Positions 35,739 through 47,400 of a DNA stretch of 64,000 bases are shown here, piece by piece. The translations under genes and the position numbers were made by a program. Origin of the DNA: Megascapheus bottae (taxonomy: Eukaryota; Chordata; Mammalia; Rodentia; Geomyidae); assembly GCA_024803745.1 (NCBI GenBank), contig JANJXV010000025.1:20080610-20144609 (forward strand), in the 5' to 3' direction. Under the pieces are notes generated by a model. It had not been told where the DNA came from and did not search any database. It worked only from the letters and a program-made list of their open reading frames with translations. Positions within the stretch are counted from its first letter, which is position 1. Every line of letters begins with the position of its first letter.

Positions 35739-37410
35739 ATGGTCATTAGTAGTTTAAAAGCTTTCCCCACTGAGGTTTAGGAAATGACTGTCGGTTATCT
35801 CTTCCTCAGAACACTGGGCCCACAGAGGGCCCCGGGGATGATCATTTGAAGAGCAAGGAATGTATCTGGAGGGAGTTTAGATTCTTTTGTAGCCCAGGGG
35901 GTTGGATGGGAAACACAGACATCTCGTGGTAAGATTTTTGTGGCATGGTGCTTCCATGTGTGCTCAGAGCTGTCCACATGGATTGACAGCCTGTATGGCC
36001 TTGAGCACAGAGAATCATCCTAGAGGATAGAAATAAACAGCCATCTAATGGTCATTAGCAGAAAAGCTCTCTCATTCAAATGAGAACTAAGATAGACACT
36101 GGTTTTTCAGACAGATTAAAACTAAGATAAGCTTTGGCTGTGGACCAGCACAGTCCTTGGCTATCCCTTGTGGCAACGTATCTGTGGGCTCTGGGCATCT
36201 CGAGTAGCTTGGGGAATGCTGTATGGGCAAGAAGAGGGGGTGCCTCATTTTCTACTTGAAGGAAGGAAGATCCCATGTATCTTGGGGCACAAGGAGCCCC
36301 AAGAACCAGGTGGGACTTTCAACCTCTACCTATGGAAGAATGAAGAAGGGAAAATTTATCTCATAATCCGTCAGTATTTTCTGCCGGTTGCTTTGAGAAT
36401 CCAAAGACAGTCAACCACAGGTCTCTCAGCCTTTCTGGCCTCCCAGGTAGACTCTCGCAGGCCTCTGGGAAGCTGTGCTCCTTCCTCCTGATTTATTAAG
36501 ATCACAGCTTTGGTCGATGGCTGGCTGGTGTGAGCCGCATGCTGATGCAGCCTGGACCTGGAAGGCGGCTCTGTCTGGGAAGCAGCTTTGCTCTCCTGTC
36601 TCAATGATGGACAGCGCTGGGGCCTGGCCAGACAGTGCCAATCAATCCAGGATTCCCAGGAGCTTGCTCCAAGCCAGGCACTGTGCTAGGTGCTGGACAC
36701 AGAGTGATGAGTATAAGAGGCATTTGTTGGCAAACCACTAGAGGAAGAACTCCCCAGTGGCTCAACAACTTGGGGGCAGTGTAAATAGACGGAGCATCCT
36801 GGAGCTGCCTGTGATAAGGCAGGGGAAGACCCATGCCCACGGAACATGCCATTTATCTGAGTGGCATAGGGATGTTGAACAAAGGAAACTACGCCAGGTA
36901 GGGCCAAGTCATAATGTAGTGTTGCCATCTAAATAACCTATGCCAGAATATACTGGAGCCTCTGTTTCCTGGATATTGATATTTAGGCTTCTAGTTAAGC
37001 TCTTATGCATTTTTTTTCTTCCATAACCAAGGTCCTCCAGCTGTGGGCATCATTGAGGATGTTGTGTGATGCAAAGGCTTGGGCCCAGAGGGCACTGGTA
37101 CCCAGAGCCCAAGAAACCCATTTTGCTTTCCTTTCCCTTCCCTTCCCTTCCATTCCTCCTTCCTTTGTGAACTTAAAACTGTCTCTTAGGTCCTAAACTA
37201 TTCTACTTTCTTAACAACTTGATGTTGAACAGAAATAGTCTTTAGGTGACAGAGTGAGAGAATTGCTCTTTCTAACCCACTCACAATGCTTTCTGAGGAG
37301 TCTGTCATGTCTGTGGGGATGAAAGGAGGTTCACATACACTCAGGCCACTTAAGCGAGTCATCTGTCTCACTGTTCTAAAGAGACCTGGCTTGGGATTCT
37401 GTGTTTGCAA
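35738..37410. other. Unique intergenic stretch
   Basis: Only a short L2/MIR-type end at about 36.65 kb and a TTCCC run at 37129-37150 were recognised. Confidence 0.55.
36650..36715 (-). mobile_element. L2/MIR-type end, antisense
   Basis: CCAGGCACTGTGCTAGGTGC, then TGGACACAGAGTGATGAGTA. Confidence 0.55.
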
Positions 37411-37411
37411 A

Positions 37412-37466
37412 CTCCCCTCCCTCCCTCCCTCCCTCCCTCCCTCCCTCCATCCCTCCCTCCCTCTCT
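37412..37466. repeat. (CTCC)n microsatellite
   Basis: About 13 tetranucleotide units with one CCAT variant. Confidence 0.95.
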
Positions 37467-37469
37467 AAT

Positions 37470-39330
37470 GTCTTTTTAGAAGAAGGGCAGGTGGCCCAGT
37501 GACCACGGAGCACCTAGGAAGGGACTTGTTGGAGTTGGGTTCATTGGAACAGAAATGACAGAATGTCAATTTCCCTCCTAACTGTGTGTCACCATCAGGA
37601 ATCAAATAAGCAATTACGGCAAGGTAAATTGAATTCATTTCAGCTCCACAAGGGCAGTGGGCACCAGGCTTCCCCCTGGAGGGGAAGCAAGTCTTTCTGA
37701 TGATAGACGTGTAGCAAGTCCACGGGGCTCTGCGGCTTCCATGCTGCGTTTCCTCCCGCAGGCTCAGCCTGGCTGGTGAGGTCACTGCCAGTGCCCCACT
37801 CAGCATTTCTCTGGCCACCCTCCTGCTCCCACCTGAGCTGGGCAGCTTGAGGAAATGGCAGGGACCTGGCTGGAATGGTGCAGTCTTAGACATGGAGATG
37901 TGAGGGCAGGTCCACTGGGCATGTTTTAGCAGTTCAGATAATAGCTTACGGATCAAGGCTCAGCCCGATAAAAATGTATGTAGCTTTGACATTAAAATTG
38001 CTATTTGTATTTTTTTCCCTGAGATGTGGCATTATAATGAAGGTAAACTTCTCTTTGGAAAAGATAGATATGATACTAAGACGAAAATGAGCACAGGTTA
38101 ATAATAAAACTAGAGATAAATACACCCTTGCATGCTGCTGTTTGTTGAGGCAATAATTCCACGAGGCTTGCCTTGTCAGAAACCTCCTACAAATCAGCGG
38201 AGGAGACTGCATGTTCTGGAGAAAAATATTCTCTCAAGGAGAGAATTTTCTCAAAGTTCTCAAGGAGAAAGGGTATAGATGCCAGGTCTAACATTGACTG
38301 TTATGATACGTTACCACTCACCTTTGAGTGGATGGGTGATTAGATGGGTGGATGGATGGATGGATGGATGGATGGATAATGGTGGATGAATGGATGGATG
38401 GATGGATGAGGGGTTAATGGAGGGTGGATGGATGAACTTGAAGAAAGATAGTAATGATATATAAGCATTTATTTACATTTCCATGGTCATCCGCCCTATT
38501 CGTTTAATGATCCTTATTCTCTCTCCACATCTTTATACAAATCTGACAGCTTCCCTGACCAGTGGGTCCAGTCTGGCTAAGAATACCACTGAGACTGATT
38601 CTAAGATTGGTAGAGCCCATGTTGCCAATTCTAAAATCAGAGCAGACATAAGCTCTTGAATTTGTGCGGATGGGCCCAGCTCTACTCAGTGGCCAGGGAT
38701 AGCAATCGGGGAGATTCTACACCAGGAGAGAAGCCACCAGAGAGGAAAACAGATTGAAGGAAGGAAAAAGTAGTCTGGACAAAATAGTATGAACATCCAA
38801 ATTCTGCCTTGCCTGAGTGGAATGCCTTGTCGGTGGCACTTTGAGTTCACGAGAGATGTCCTTCCTCCACTTTCTTTTAAAGTTCTCTTGCAATCAAAGA
38901 ATGTGGATACTTAAGCTGGAAGATCATTATTGTTCAGTATACTGTAAAGGTGCGAAAAAGAAATGGGGAACAGGTCCCCACTTACCACCCTTTCCCAAGG
39001 CAGCCAGGGCAGTCATCAGAGACTTACCTAAATGCTGCCATATAGTTGAACAGTTTGAAAACTAACTCTGTAGGCTGCTCCCCCAACTCTGCCCAAATGA
39101 TTTCACTTTAGTGGCTGAAGAGTCATGCCAGGCCCTTTGTGGTTGTCTTCCCATTCCACCAACCAAGTAAGCTCCATGGAGAAAGCCTTCCTCTCCACTG
39201 AGAATCCCAACACAGTGTATTTTCACCAGAAGCAGTGCATTGTTGTTGATTGGTGACGTCCTCCCAGTCTTTCCAGTTTTAAGTCATCTGTACTGGCCTA
39301 TGGAGGACAGGGAAAATCCTCTTGATCATT
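37470..39330. other. Mostly unique intergenic stretch
   Basis: Contains the GGAT array. AT-rich DNA at 37960-38170 has homeodomain-type words and no recognised repeat. Confidence 0.55.
38324..38435. repeat. (GGAT)n tetranucleotide array, interrupted
   Basis: GGAT/GGTG units in two blocks separated by AATGGTGGATGAAT. Confidence 0.93.
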
Positions 39331-39385
39331 GAATAAACTGTAGAGCGCAGTGCTTGGCACAGAAGAGGGGTTCTGTGCTGGGTGG
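39330..39385 (+). mobile_element. L2/MIR-type end
   Basis: GAGCGCAGTGCTTGGCACAG, then AAGAGGGGTTCT. Confidence 0.4.
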
Positions 39386-39399
39386 GGAGTTAACCAATG

Positions 39400-39460
39400 A
39401 GATTTAGGGGCAGTACTGTAGCGAGGTTTGAACTCAAGAGCCCTGGGCTTGTTCTAGCCT
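39400..39460 (-). mobile_element. ID-like fragment, antisense
   Basis: GCAGTACTGTAGCGAGGTTT and GAACTCAAGAGCCCTGGGCT resemble the 3' part of an ID-type element. Confidence 0.4.
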
Positions 39461-39509
39461 TGTTTTTACCTCTCCTCTCCTCTCCCTCACCTTCTTTTCA
39501 TTTTGCAGC

Positions 39510-39700
39510 ATGACAAAGTTTCACAAGGAAGTATTTTATAGGGAAATCCATGTCTACGGATTTATTCTAGCCTCTGTCATAAATGATGGCAACAGAGAAC
39601 CAGCCTCTTGCTCGACACTTCCAGATATTTCAACGAATTGATTACAGTGAAGTTGGCACACTGCCTCGCCCTGGTGTGGGACTTGTGAACCTGTGCACGC
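39510..39700. promoter_or_regulatory. Candidate distal regulatory element
   Basis: Repeat-free stretch with TTTTATAGGG, GTCATAAATGATGG and CGAATTGATTACAG, and several CpGs. Confidence 0.22.
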
Positions 39701-40584
39701 TGGCCCAGGTCGGGAGGAGACTGACTGATAACGGCTGCTTTGGAGAGAAAGTAGTGCTGTGCTCTGGAAGGGGAAGCAGGCTCTTTATTCCCCCACGATT
39801 ACATGCCCAGAGTGGCATCAGTGGGCCCTGCGAACAGACAGAGTCCTCCAGACCACACGGTTTCCCAAATGAAAAATGACCTCACCCTCCTGATCCATCT
39901 TTGCAGTTCATAGAATGACCTTTAAAATCGAGTTGCTTGCTGCAAATTGGATAAAGTTTTTTTTTTAAATCAAACAAGGAAGCCTCAACATGATAATAAG
40001 GTGCTGTCTAAATGCCTGGCAACTGGGCGGCCTCTGGCCTGTGATGCAAAACAAAGGAGAAGCCGAGAAGGAAGAATCTTGGCTGGCCAGAAAGAAGCAA
40101 CACTCTGATGAACCATTTGAATCTTGGATGAATCTCTGTGGCCTGTCCAGCCTTACAGCTGGGGCTCTGAGGAGGTGACTAGAGAGGCCCATGGGCCACA
40201 GCAGTATCTCAGGAAGGTAGAAGTGCAAACGTTCACCTTTCAGATCTACAATGGACTCAGGGCCTCTCTTCTCCTCATACTAGTGCTCAGTTCTTCAAGA
40301 AAACGTTCATCCTTTGTTGCTCTCAGTATCAATGAGACTATTGATCAGAATTCTTCCTTCCCCTGGCCTGAGGATGCTAACTAAATCCACATGAGCCAAT
40401 CAGAAACCTTGAATGCAAGGCTTCTCTCAGTTGGATCTGATTTCTCCTGCTTGCCATTTGGGTCCCATCCATGCTGGAGCTGCGGAGGGTGCGGGGTTGG
40501 GAATCTGTGCTGTCCCTGGGTTCCTGTGGTTTGCATGGAGGGAGCCAAGATCCAAGGAGCCTAATGCTTTGCTGCTTGCTCTAA

Positions 40585-40870
40585 GAGAGTCAGATGGGAC
40601 ATGCCATGATTTGGATCTCTGTGTTGAAGGCTTAGTTCCCTTTGGAACTGTTGGGTGGTACTGTGACCTTCAGGGAGGTGGGGCCTGATGAGAGGTGTGT
40701 AGGTCATTGGTCTCTTCCTCTTGATGCCTCCAGCCTTGTGATGTGGTTTGCTCTTTTACAAGTTCCTGTGCTGGTGCGATATACTTCTCAGAGCCCCAAG
40801 CAATGGGGACATTTTCACCTTGAACAAGAATCTCTTGAAGGTTGAAGCAAACCAACTTTTCACATGTTGA
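40585..40870 (+). mobile_element. MST/MLT1-like MaLR LTR
   Basis: CATGATTTGGATCTCTGTGT, GGAGGTGGGGCCTGATGAGA and TCTCTTCCTCTTGATGCCTC match the MaLR LTR layout. Confidence 0.55.
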
Positions 40871-41024
40871 CAACCTTAGACAGATAAGTCACCATAGTAG
40901 TGTAAGGCTCACTCAAACGGGAGATTATCAGAAATGCAGGATCCTGGGCTCTACCTTAGATCAGTGACTCAGAATACTTGACATTTAATGAGATTTAGCG
41001 AGATCCAAATTTGCATCCTTTTTG

Positions 41025-41292
41025 GAAATACTAAGGTTTGAACTCCACGTGCAATTCAAGCCATCTTCAGTTATTTTTTATGTGGTGTTTTTGCCTGGTA
41101 GCTGGCTTCAGAGTGCAGGCCTGTCACCCACTCCTTCCACATAGCTGGAGCTGCAGGCTCACACCACCACGCCCAGCTTGTTTGTTGTGATAGGGGCTTT
41201 TGCTAACTTCTACCTAAGCTAACCTTGAGCCATGATCCTCCCAATCCCTACCTCTAGCTGGGATTACAAGCATGCTTCACTACATCAGGCCC
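41025..41292 (-). mobile_element. Diverged SINE cluster, antisense
   Basis: An ID-like piece (AAGGTTTGAACTCCACGTGC) is followed by B1-like signatures (AGCTGGAGCTGCAGGCTCAC, CTAGCTGGGATTACAAGCAT). At least two left-half copies are present. Confidence 0.5.
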
Positions 41293-41404
41293 TCAGAATC
41301 TGTATTTTCCACCAGGGTTCATTTGCAACCAGTCCATCACTGTGTTCTTGTTTGTAAGTGGGAGGCTGTCGTAGATTAACTCCCATCTGGATTTTATCTG
41401 TTTC

Positions 41405-41602
41405 ATCCTTTTCTTTTCTGGTGTGCTAGCATTTGAACTCGGGACCTCGGGCTTGCTAGGCCATACTGTCCTCCTGGCCTTTCCTGGAATCTGTCAAACT
41501 TTTAATTTAATTTAATTTTTTGCCAAGAGGTGGCTTTGAATAGTGATCCTCCAGCTCCCACTTCCTGAGTAGCTATGATGCTTGGTGTAAGCCACAGGTT
41601 GA
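41405..41602 (-). mobile_element. Diverged ID-like plus B1-like pieces, antisense
   Basis: GCATTTGAACTCGGGACCTC is the ID part. Later GAGTAGCTATGATGCTTGGT marks the B1-like part. Confidence 0.5.
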
Positions 41603-42644
41603 AGTTAAGCATCGCCTTTTTACATACTTATATCTAAATAAACTACTTCTACATGATAAAGAATTGTGATGGTTAGCTCTTAGCAGCCATTGCTTCAGAT
41701 ACCACGACTGAGGCATGTGACTCCATTGGTTTACATTTCCTTGACCAGGCCTGAGTCTAAGACGTATTTCTCTCCAGTCCAGACAAACTCAGTACTGTCA
41801 CAGTCCCTGTGTTACCAATGGAGAGAGGCTGGCCTGTCCAGGTCCCAGTGACAGCACAGCCCTTGGCTTGGGAGTGGCTCCTAGCAGACCACTTGCCTGT
41901 CATGCCCAAGGGCTGGGTTCCATTGCCAGCACCCAAGAGGAAGGAGGTGAGACCAGGGAGTGGTTGGTTCTCTTCTCAGGGGAGGAGAAGCACCCAGAAG
42001 AGGAAATGTGACCCATCGTTGAACTGTGGCGACTCTGTCAGGCGAGCAGAGCTATGGGGGCTGCAGGTGCCTTGGAGGGACTGGCAGCTACTCGGAAGAG
42101 TGCCTAGGATGAGAGGTGTGGATGGGAAGCCATGGGGACTGTGCAAATGCCCTGTTGTCTTGACCACCCCCTGAGTCAGCCCTCAGCCTGCCTGACAGCT
42201 TCTGCTCACAGAATGAGCCTCAAAATTGGTCCCTGGACACCACCCTGACTCTAGCAGGGAGGTCACGTATAAGAGATGGTGGATTCCTGAGAAAATAGAG
42301 ACAATGGCTGATGCTTTAACAGTCCCCTCTGAGGTCTCACGGACATAACTGGTACCACTCAGACAGCCATTCCTGAGCACTGTGATTGCTGACTTTGAAC
42401 AGGTCTGGGTACTGATGTGAGATGCCGAGTTCCTCCGCCTTTCCCAGAACCTAAGGCCAGCACCATTCTGGGCCTGGCAGCCGGCACTCCAATGTCTGGA
42501 CCACTCAGATCCCCTCCACCCATCGCAGGGTGCTGGGGGCTAAACTCCACTGCCAGTCAGCAGGAACCCATAGGTCCTTCGAGTTTCAGCAGCTCAAGTT
42601 TTACCTGTAGGAGTTTGGATGCTCTTTTTCAAAAATTTCTACTC

Positions 42645-42882
42645 TTTTTTTTTTTTTGTTGGTCGTGAGGCTTGAACTCAGAGCCTGGGCACCATCTCAA
42701 AGCAAGTGCTTCACCCTCTTGAACCATGGTGCCACTTCTGTTTTTGTTTTGTTTTGTTTTGTATTTGGGAGGATGATTGACTGCAGGTAAGAGTCTCGCA
42801 GGGAGTTTTCAGCCTGGGCTGCGTTTGTGCTCCAGATCCCAGCCTCCTGAGTGGCTAGTCACAAGCCACTGGGGCCCGGCAG
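42645..42882 (-). mobile_element. B1-like/Geo-like dimeric SINE
   Basis: Antisense copy with a T tail at its left, GGCTTGAACTCAGAGCCTGG, a (TTTTG)n linker and GAGTGGCTAGTCACAAGCCA. Confidence 0.7.
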
Positions 42883-43197
42883 AGAACCTTTTCTTAATCT
42901 ATGTCTTTAATTCACACCAGTTGGCCGTCCACAGGGGTTCAGGCGGATGCTTGCGTGCATGCACACGCCATACCTCAAGCACACCCACCTCTTCTGTCAT
43001 TCCTCCTCTTCCCACAGCAATCTCAGCAAGGCTCACCTTTCCAGGGCTGCACGCATGCACACAGGCAGCATTCTGAGCCCGTCCACCCCCTTCACCCTCT
43101 CTCTTCTCAGTTTTGCTGCTTCACATTCCTGTCGTTCATTTGCTTCGAGGCGCAGGTCAGTTGTTCACAGGCGTTTCTCCTGTGTTTCACCTGTGTT

Positions 43198-43200
<3 letters not shown>

Positions 43201-43238
<38 letters not shown>
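43201..43238. repeat. (GT)19 microsatellite
   Basis: Perfect GT units, then TTTTGCACACACACAG, giving a short inverted CA run. Confidence 0.95.
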
Positions 43239-43241
<3 letters not shown>

Positions 43242-43554
43242 GCACACACACAGTGCTGCAGTCTGGTGGGCCCCTCGCGTCCTCTCCATCCTCCTCTTCC
43301 TTTGCCATCCCCGACTGCTCCCCTCCAGCTGCCTCCCTGCGTTCAGCTACGTGGGCTCCACTCTCACATGCCATGTGCGCTGGTCCTGTTTCCTCTCTGG
43401 CAGTCTTTGCCTTTCAGAACTTCCGTCTGTCTCACTGTGGTTTGGGTGTGGCTTGAGTGTTCTGTAGTCAGCTACGTTGGAATTTAATTCTCCTTGTGTG
43501 GGGTTAAGAAATTTAGTCAGACCAAGATGGGGCCCTTGGGAGATGAATAATGGT

Positions 43555-43585
<31 letters not shown>

Positions 43586-43613
43586 GGAGAGACAGACAGG
43601 GAGAGGGAGAGAG
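43555..43613. repeat. (GACA)n / GA-rich microsatellite
   Basis: Six GACA units followed by GGGAGA and further GACA/GAGA variants. Confidence 0.92.
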
Positions 43614-44126
43614 AACTAAAACACATACACCCCTTATTGCCTGTCATATGACACCCTGAGTTGCCTGAGAACACTGCCAACCAGATGATCCTTAGATATT
43701 CTAAACTTTGAACCTCAAGCCTATATAAATCCTTTGCTTTTTAAAATCACCCCACCCCAAGTAATTTGTTATACAGTAACAGTAAAATATCCAGATTGAT
43801 ATATCCTAGTATTAGCAGTATTTAGAACAGCACCTGGCCTGTGTGGCAAAAAGAAAAATAAATCACAAGTGAAGGAGAGGCTGTCCTTTCAAACAGTAAT
43901 TTCCATGCATTTTTCTCATGTTGGACGAGCCAAATCAATGAGAATTCAGTTTCTGTTCTTAAATAATTGAGAAGATTTTTTTTCCACTTGAAAATCCACA
44001 AAAGCTCTTCCAGCTGGCACCACAAAGTGGTGTGTTTCCACCCCTATCAGGAGGTACAAAGTGCGAAGGAAGGCAAAAGCAGGAGCTGGGTACCAGGGGC
44101 CCTTGAGGGTTAGGCCTGGAGGAGAA

Positions 44127-44372
44127 GCCAGGCACAGGTGACTCGTGCCTGTCTTCTTAGTGACTCAGGAGACTGAGATCTGAGGATCACAGTTCAAAGC
44201 CAGCCTAGGCAGGAAAATCTGTGAGACTCTTATCTCCCAAAAACCACTAGGAAAAAGCCAGAAATGGGGCTGTAGCTCAAGTGATGGAGAGCCACCCTTT
44301 GTGCTAGAGAGAGCACGAAGAGGCTCAGGGACAGAGCCTAGGCCCTGAGTTCAAGCAAAAAGAAAAATGAAA
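44127..44372 (+). mobile_element. B1-like/Geo-like dimeric SINE, full length
   Basis: GCCAGGCACAGGTGACTCGT starts the left half, then GATCTGAGGATCACAGTTCA. The right half is GGGGCTGTAGCTCAAGTGAT, and the copy ends in an A-rich run. It is one of the clearest copies of this family in the window. Confidence 0.75.
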
Positions 44373-44689
44373 AACCTATTAAGAAGAAGAAGCAGGTTGA
44401 GGCTAGGAAGAGCCGTTGGTACAATTCTGTACCGCAGCCCCAGATGGAGCCCAAGTGCCAGGGCCCCTCTGAAGCTGAGGCTGCTGCCAGCCAGCCAGGG
44501 CTGTCTGCAAACCACGTTTCCACAGCCCATCCTGGGAGCACCAGTAGCCAGGACCCACGCCCAGCCCTTCGGCTGTGCCTTGTTCAGCCTGCTGCCAGGG
44601 CCTCTGACGTGGGGACTGGTGCGTGCCCACCAGGTCCCTGCACTGCGTTTTCAAGATGAACCACAAATAGTCCTGCCCCTCATTTAGAA

Positions 44690-44830
44690 GTCTCGTCCTG
44701 TAAGTGCTTGCTGACTTGGCAGGACCCGCGTTGACATAACTTCACAAATAATGAGGTTATCCAGGCAAAACTTGCATTAGATCAATTACCACTCTGCACG
44801 GGGCCATCCGAGTGGCTCTCAGGGTTTTTG
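44690..44830. promoter_or_regulatory. Candidate distal regulatory element
   Basis: Repeat-free stretch with TTGACATAAC, AATAATGAGG, GCATTAGATCAATTACC and local CpGs. Confidence 0.22.
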
Positions 44831-45449
44831 GTTTTTTCTTTTTTTTTCAGTTTGCCTATTTTTAAACCAAAGCTTTTAGTCTTCAGAACCCTAACCCTGA
44901 ACCTGCCTTCCTGCTTAGCATCTGGCCAATTCTGAACTAAAACAAATCAGAGCTGAACAAAGAGGCCGGCACCCCTCCCCCAACCCCTCTCAGTTCCCTT
45001 ATTTTGATTAATTTTGGGGGGGGGCACAGGAGGTGGGAAGCAGTTGTGCTCACGTCAGTGATGTGTCAAGAACTGGAGGGTCCATCAAGACAGGGGGGGC
45101 CCTGTTGTTAGAGTTTAGGTGGCAGCAGGAGGTGACAAAAGATGTTAAGGGGTGAGTGGACAGGGCCCGGGCGCTCAGGAAATCATCAAACCTAAGATGC
45201 AAACTCTTGTGGCTGGCACCAGGGGCTAGACATGGGGCCCCCGAAATCCCTCCGCTGAAGTTCTAGGTCCTTTGTGTCTCAGAGCATCACTTTCCTTGGT
45301 CACCCAGCACAGATGAAATTAAAATCTGGTCATGTAGGCTGAGACCTGCTCTGACATGACTGGTGTCCTAACGGGCAGGGGAAATTGGGACACGGGGAAA
45401 GAAGGAAGGTGGTGTTGAGAGATGTGGGGCTGCATTTGTCACCATTACA

Positions 45450-45600
45450 GCAACCCTTGGATGGGTTTCCCGACTTCCTCGGCCTCAGTCTCCCCATCTT
45501 GAAAATGGAACAAGAGTAGGCAGGCTGGGAGGATCACATGGGAAGCTCTCCCTAAGCGTTCTAGTCTGTGGCACCCATGCAGTTGCCATCAGCTTCCCAC
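45450..45600 (+). mobile_element. MIR-like fragment
   Basis: CTCGGCCTCAGTCTCCCCAT, then CTTGAAAATGGAACAAGAGT. Confidence 0.55.
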
Positions 45601-46129
45601 AGGCAGTAGAGGGAGGTAAATGTACGAACACCTGCCAGGGGCTCTGAGAGTGTTGCCAGAGTCACCCATCTCCGACGTGAAGTTTCTTTTCCAGCTGGAA
45701 CTTTGGGATTCTACTCTGTAATATATCTGTATTTGTTTTAATATTAAAATAAAAAACAGCAGCAATGCTTCACATCACCATCAGGGGCAATTAGCAGTCT
45801 TGGGAAACAAGCTTCGAGTTTCCTCTGCTGGCAGATGCTTTCCTTCTCCACAACACAGGTCCTAGGAGCCCAGAGAAGCAGGAAGAGAGGGATTCCCGTT
45901 AACTGGGAAATTCTCAGTGAGTGGTGATTTTCCCCCACAGGGGACATTCATGCAGTGATTGGAAAGTTTGGGGTTGCAAGAAGCACAAGGTATCTACTGG
46001 ATAGAAATCGGGGGTCTTCTAAACACTTTACAGAACACAGGACCCCCCCCCCACACACTCCATGACCGAGAGCTGGTCAGTCCTAAAGGACAGGCCTCAG
46101 TGAAGGAAGAATTCTAGAGGAACCCAGAA

Positions 46130-46200
46130 AGCCCTGTCCCCCCTTCCTCTCTCCCACTCCCTCTCCCTCTCCCCGCGCCCCTTCTCTCTCCCCTCTCTAG
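46130..46200. repeat. CT-rich tract
   Basis: CTCTCCC units with a CGCGCC interruption. Confidence 0.8.
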
Positions 46201-47289
46201 AGTCGCTACCACAGGAAGGATGTGTCAGGAAACACTGCTTTCTAGAGTTGCTGGGGGCAGGGACAGCAAGGGATGGTTTTATATGGCTCTGGCCTCCACC
46301 TTCCTTTAGACCAAGCCAGGGATCCAGTGCTGTTCGTCTTCTGCGTCTATCCCAGAGTTGTGCAGCATTGTTTTCTCTTATTCTCTCTCTCTCCACCCAA
46401 AGATTAGCAGGAAACTTTCCCTGGTGAGCGAGAACGACAACACACTCTCCACCCCTCCAGAGAAATCACTGTCCATCAGACACTCCTCCCACGGGCTTGG
46501 TGGGTTTGTGGGTGGGATGGTGGCTGTGTTGGCACCCTTGTGCCAGTGTCCCCAGACAGGGATGCAGTGACACATGCACAAACCCTCCAGAGTGAGTTGC
46601 ACAATTCTAGATGTGGGACATTTGCTGCAGACCTCTGGGTTCTGGCACTAAAGGAATGCAAGTGGGTATGTGTTATTGGAAAAGATGAAAACGTTCTAAA
46701 AATAAATGATGTCGGATGGTCATGGAATGCAAGAAAATTTGTTTAAAAAGATGTTAAATTGTACCATTTAAAAATGGTAAATGCTCTCATCTGGGAGTTG
46801 TAACTCAATAAAGTGGTGGGGTTAGGGAAGAGGAGGAAAGGGGAGTAGCTGCCTGGCAACCTGCAAGCCCTAGGTTTCCTGCAGCCTCCCTGGCTATCCT
46901 CTCCTGCCCTGCAGCGGGGCGCCACGAAGTCTCATCTGACCACCAGAGTTCACTCTGTCCACACATGGGGCAGTCGTGCATGAAGTGCCAGGGGACTCAG
47001 CACACCTCAGAGAAGCCCACAGCCAATCCATGGCAGCTAGGAATTGGTGTATAGGTTCCTGGCCTGAGCAACCCACTGGACAAGTCATTCGCCAGCCTTC
47101 TCTAGGAAATGCTCAGCTCTTCTTTCCACCTTGGTAGTTTGCTTCCTTCTTTCTTGCCTCCATTTCCCTCTTCCCTCCTTCCATTTCTTAGGATCCTCTC
47201 CCTCCTCCCAGCCCCATGGGTATCTTTTGGTGCTTGAACTTTTGTCTCAGAGTCTGCTCCACCAGAGGGAGCACTGGGCCCTGGTGAGA

Positions 47290-47400
47290 ACCGGAGCTAG
47301 ACTTGGAGTCTGGAAGTCTTGGAGTCTCAGCTCTGTCTCTCTGGCTATGGGACTTGGACTAGGTTGCTTGGCCCTGAGTTTGCATTTCTGCAGGGATCAT
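47290..47400 (+). mobile_element. MIR-like fragment
   Basis: GGAGTCTCAGCTCTGTCTCT, then CTGGCTATGGGACTTGGACT. Confidence 0.5.

Noticed and set aside
42901..43487. Frames up to 188 codons around the GT array
   Set aside because: They cross a (GT)19 microsatellite, giving VCVCVC runs, and no domain is recognisable.
44888..44900. Telomere-like CCCTAACCCT
   Set aside because: Isolated occurrence of about two units, so not an interstitial telomere array.
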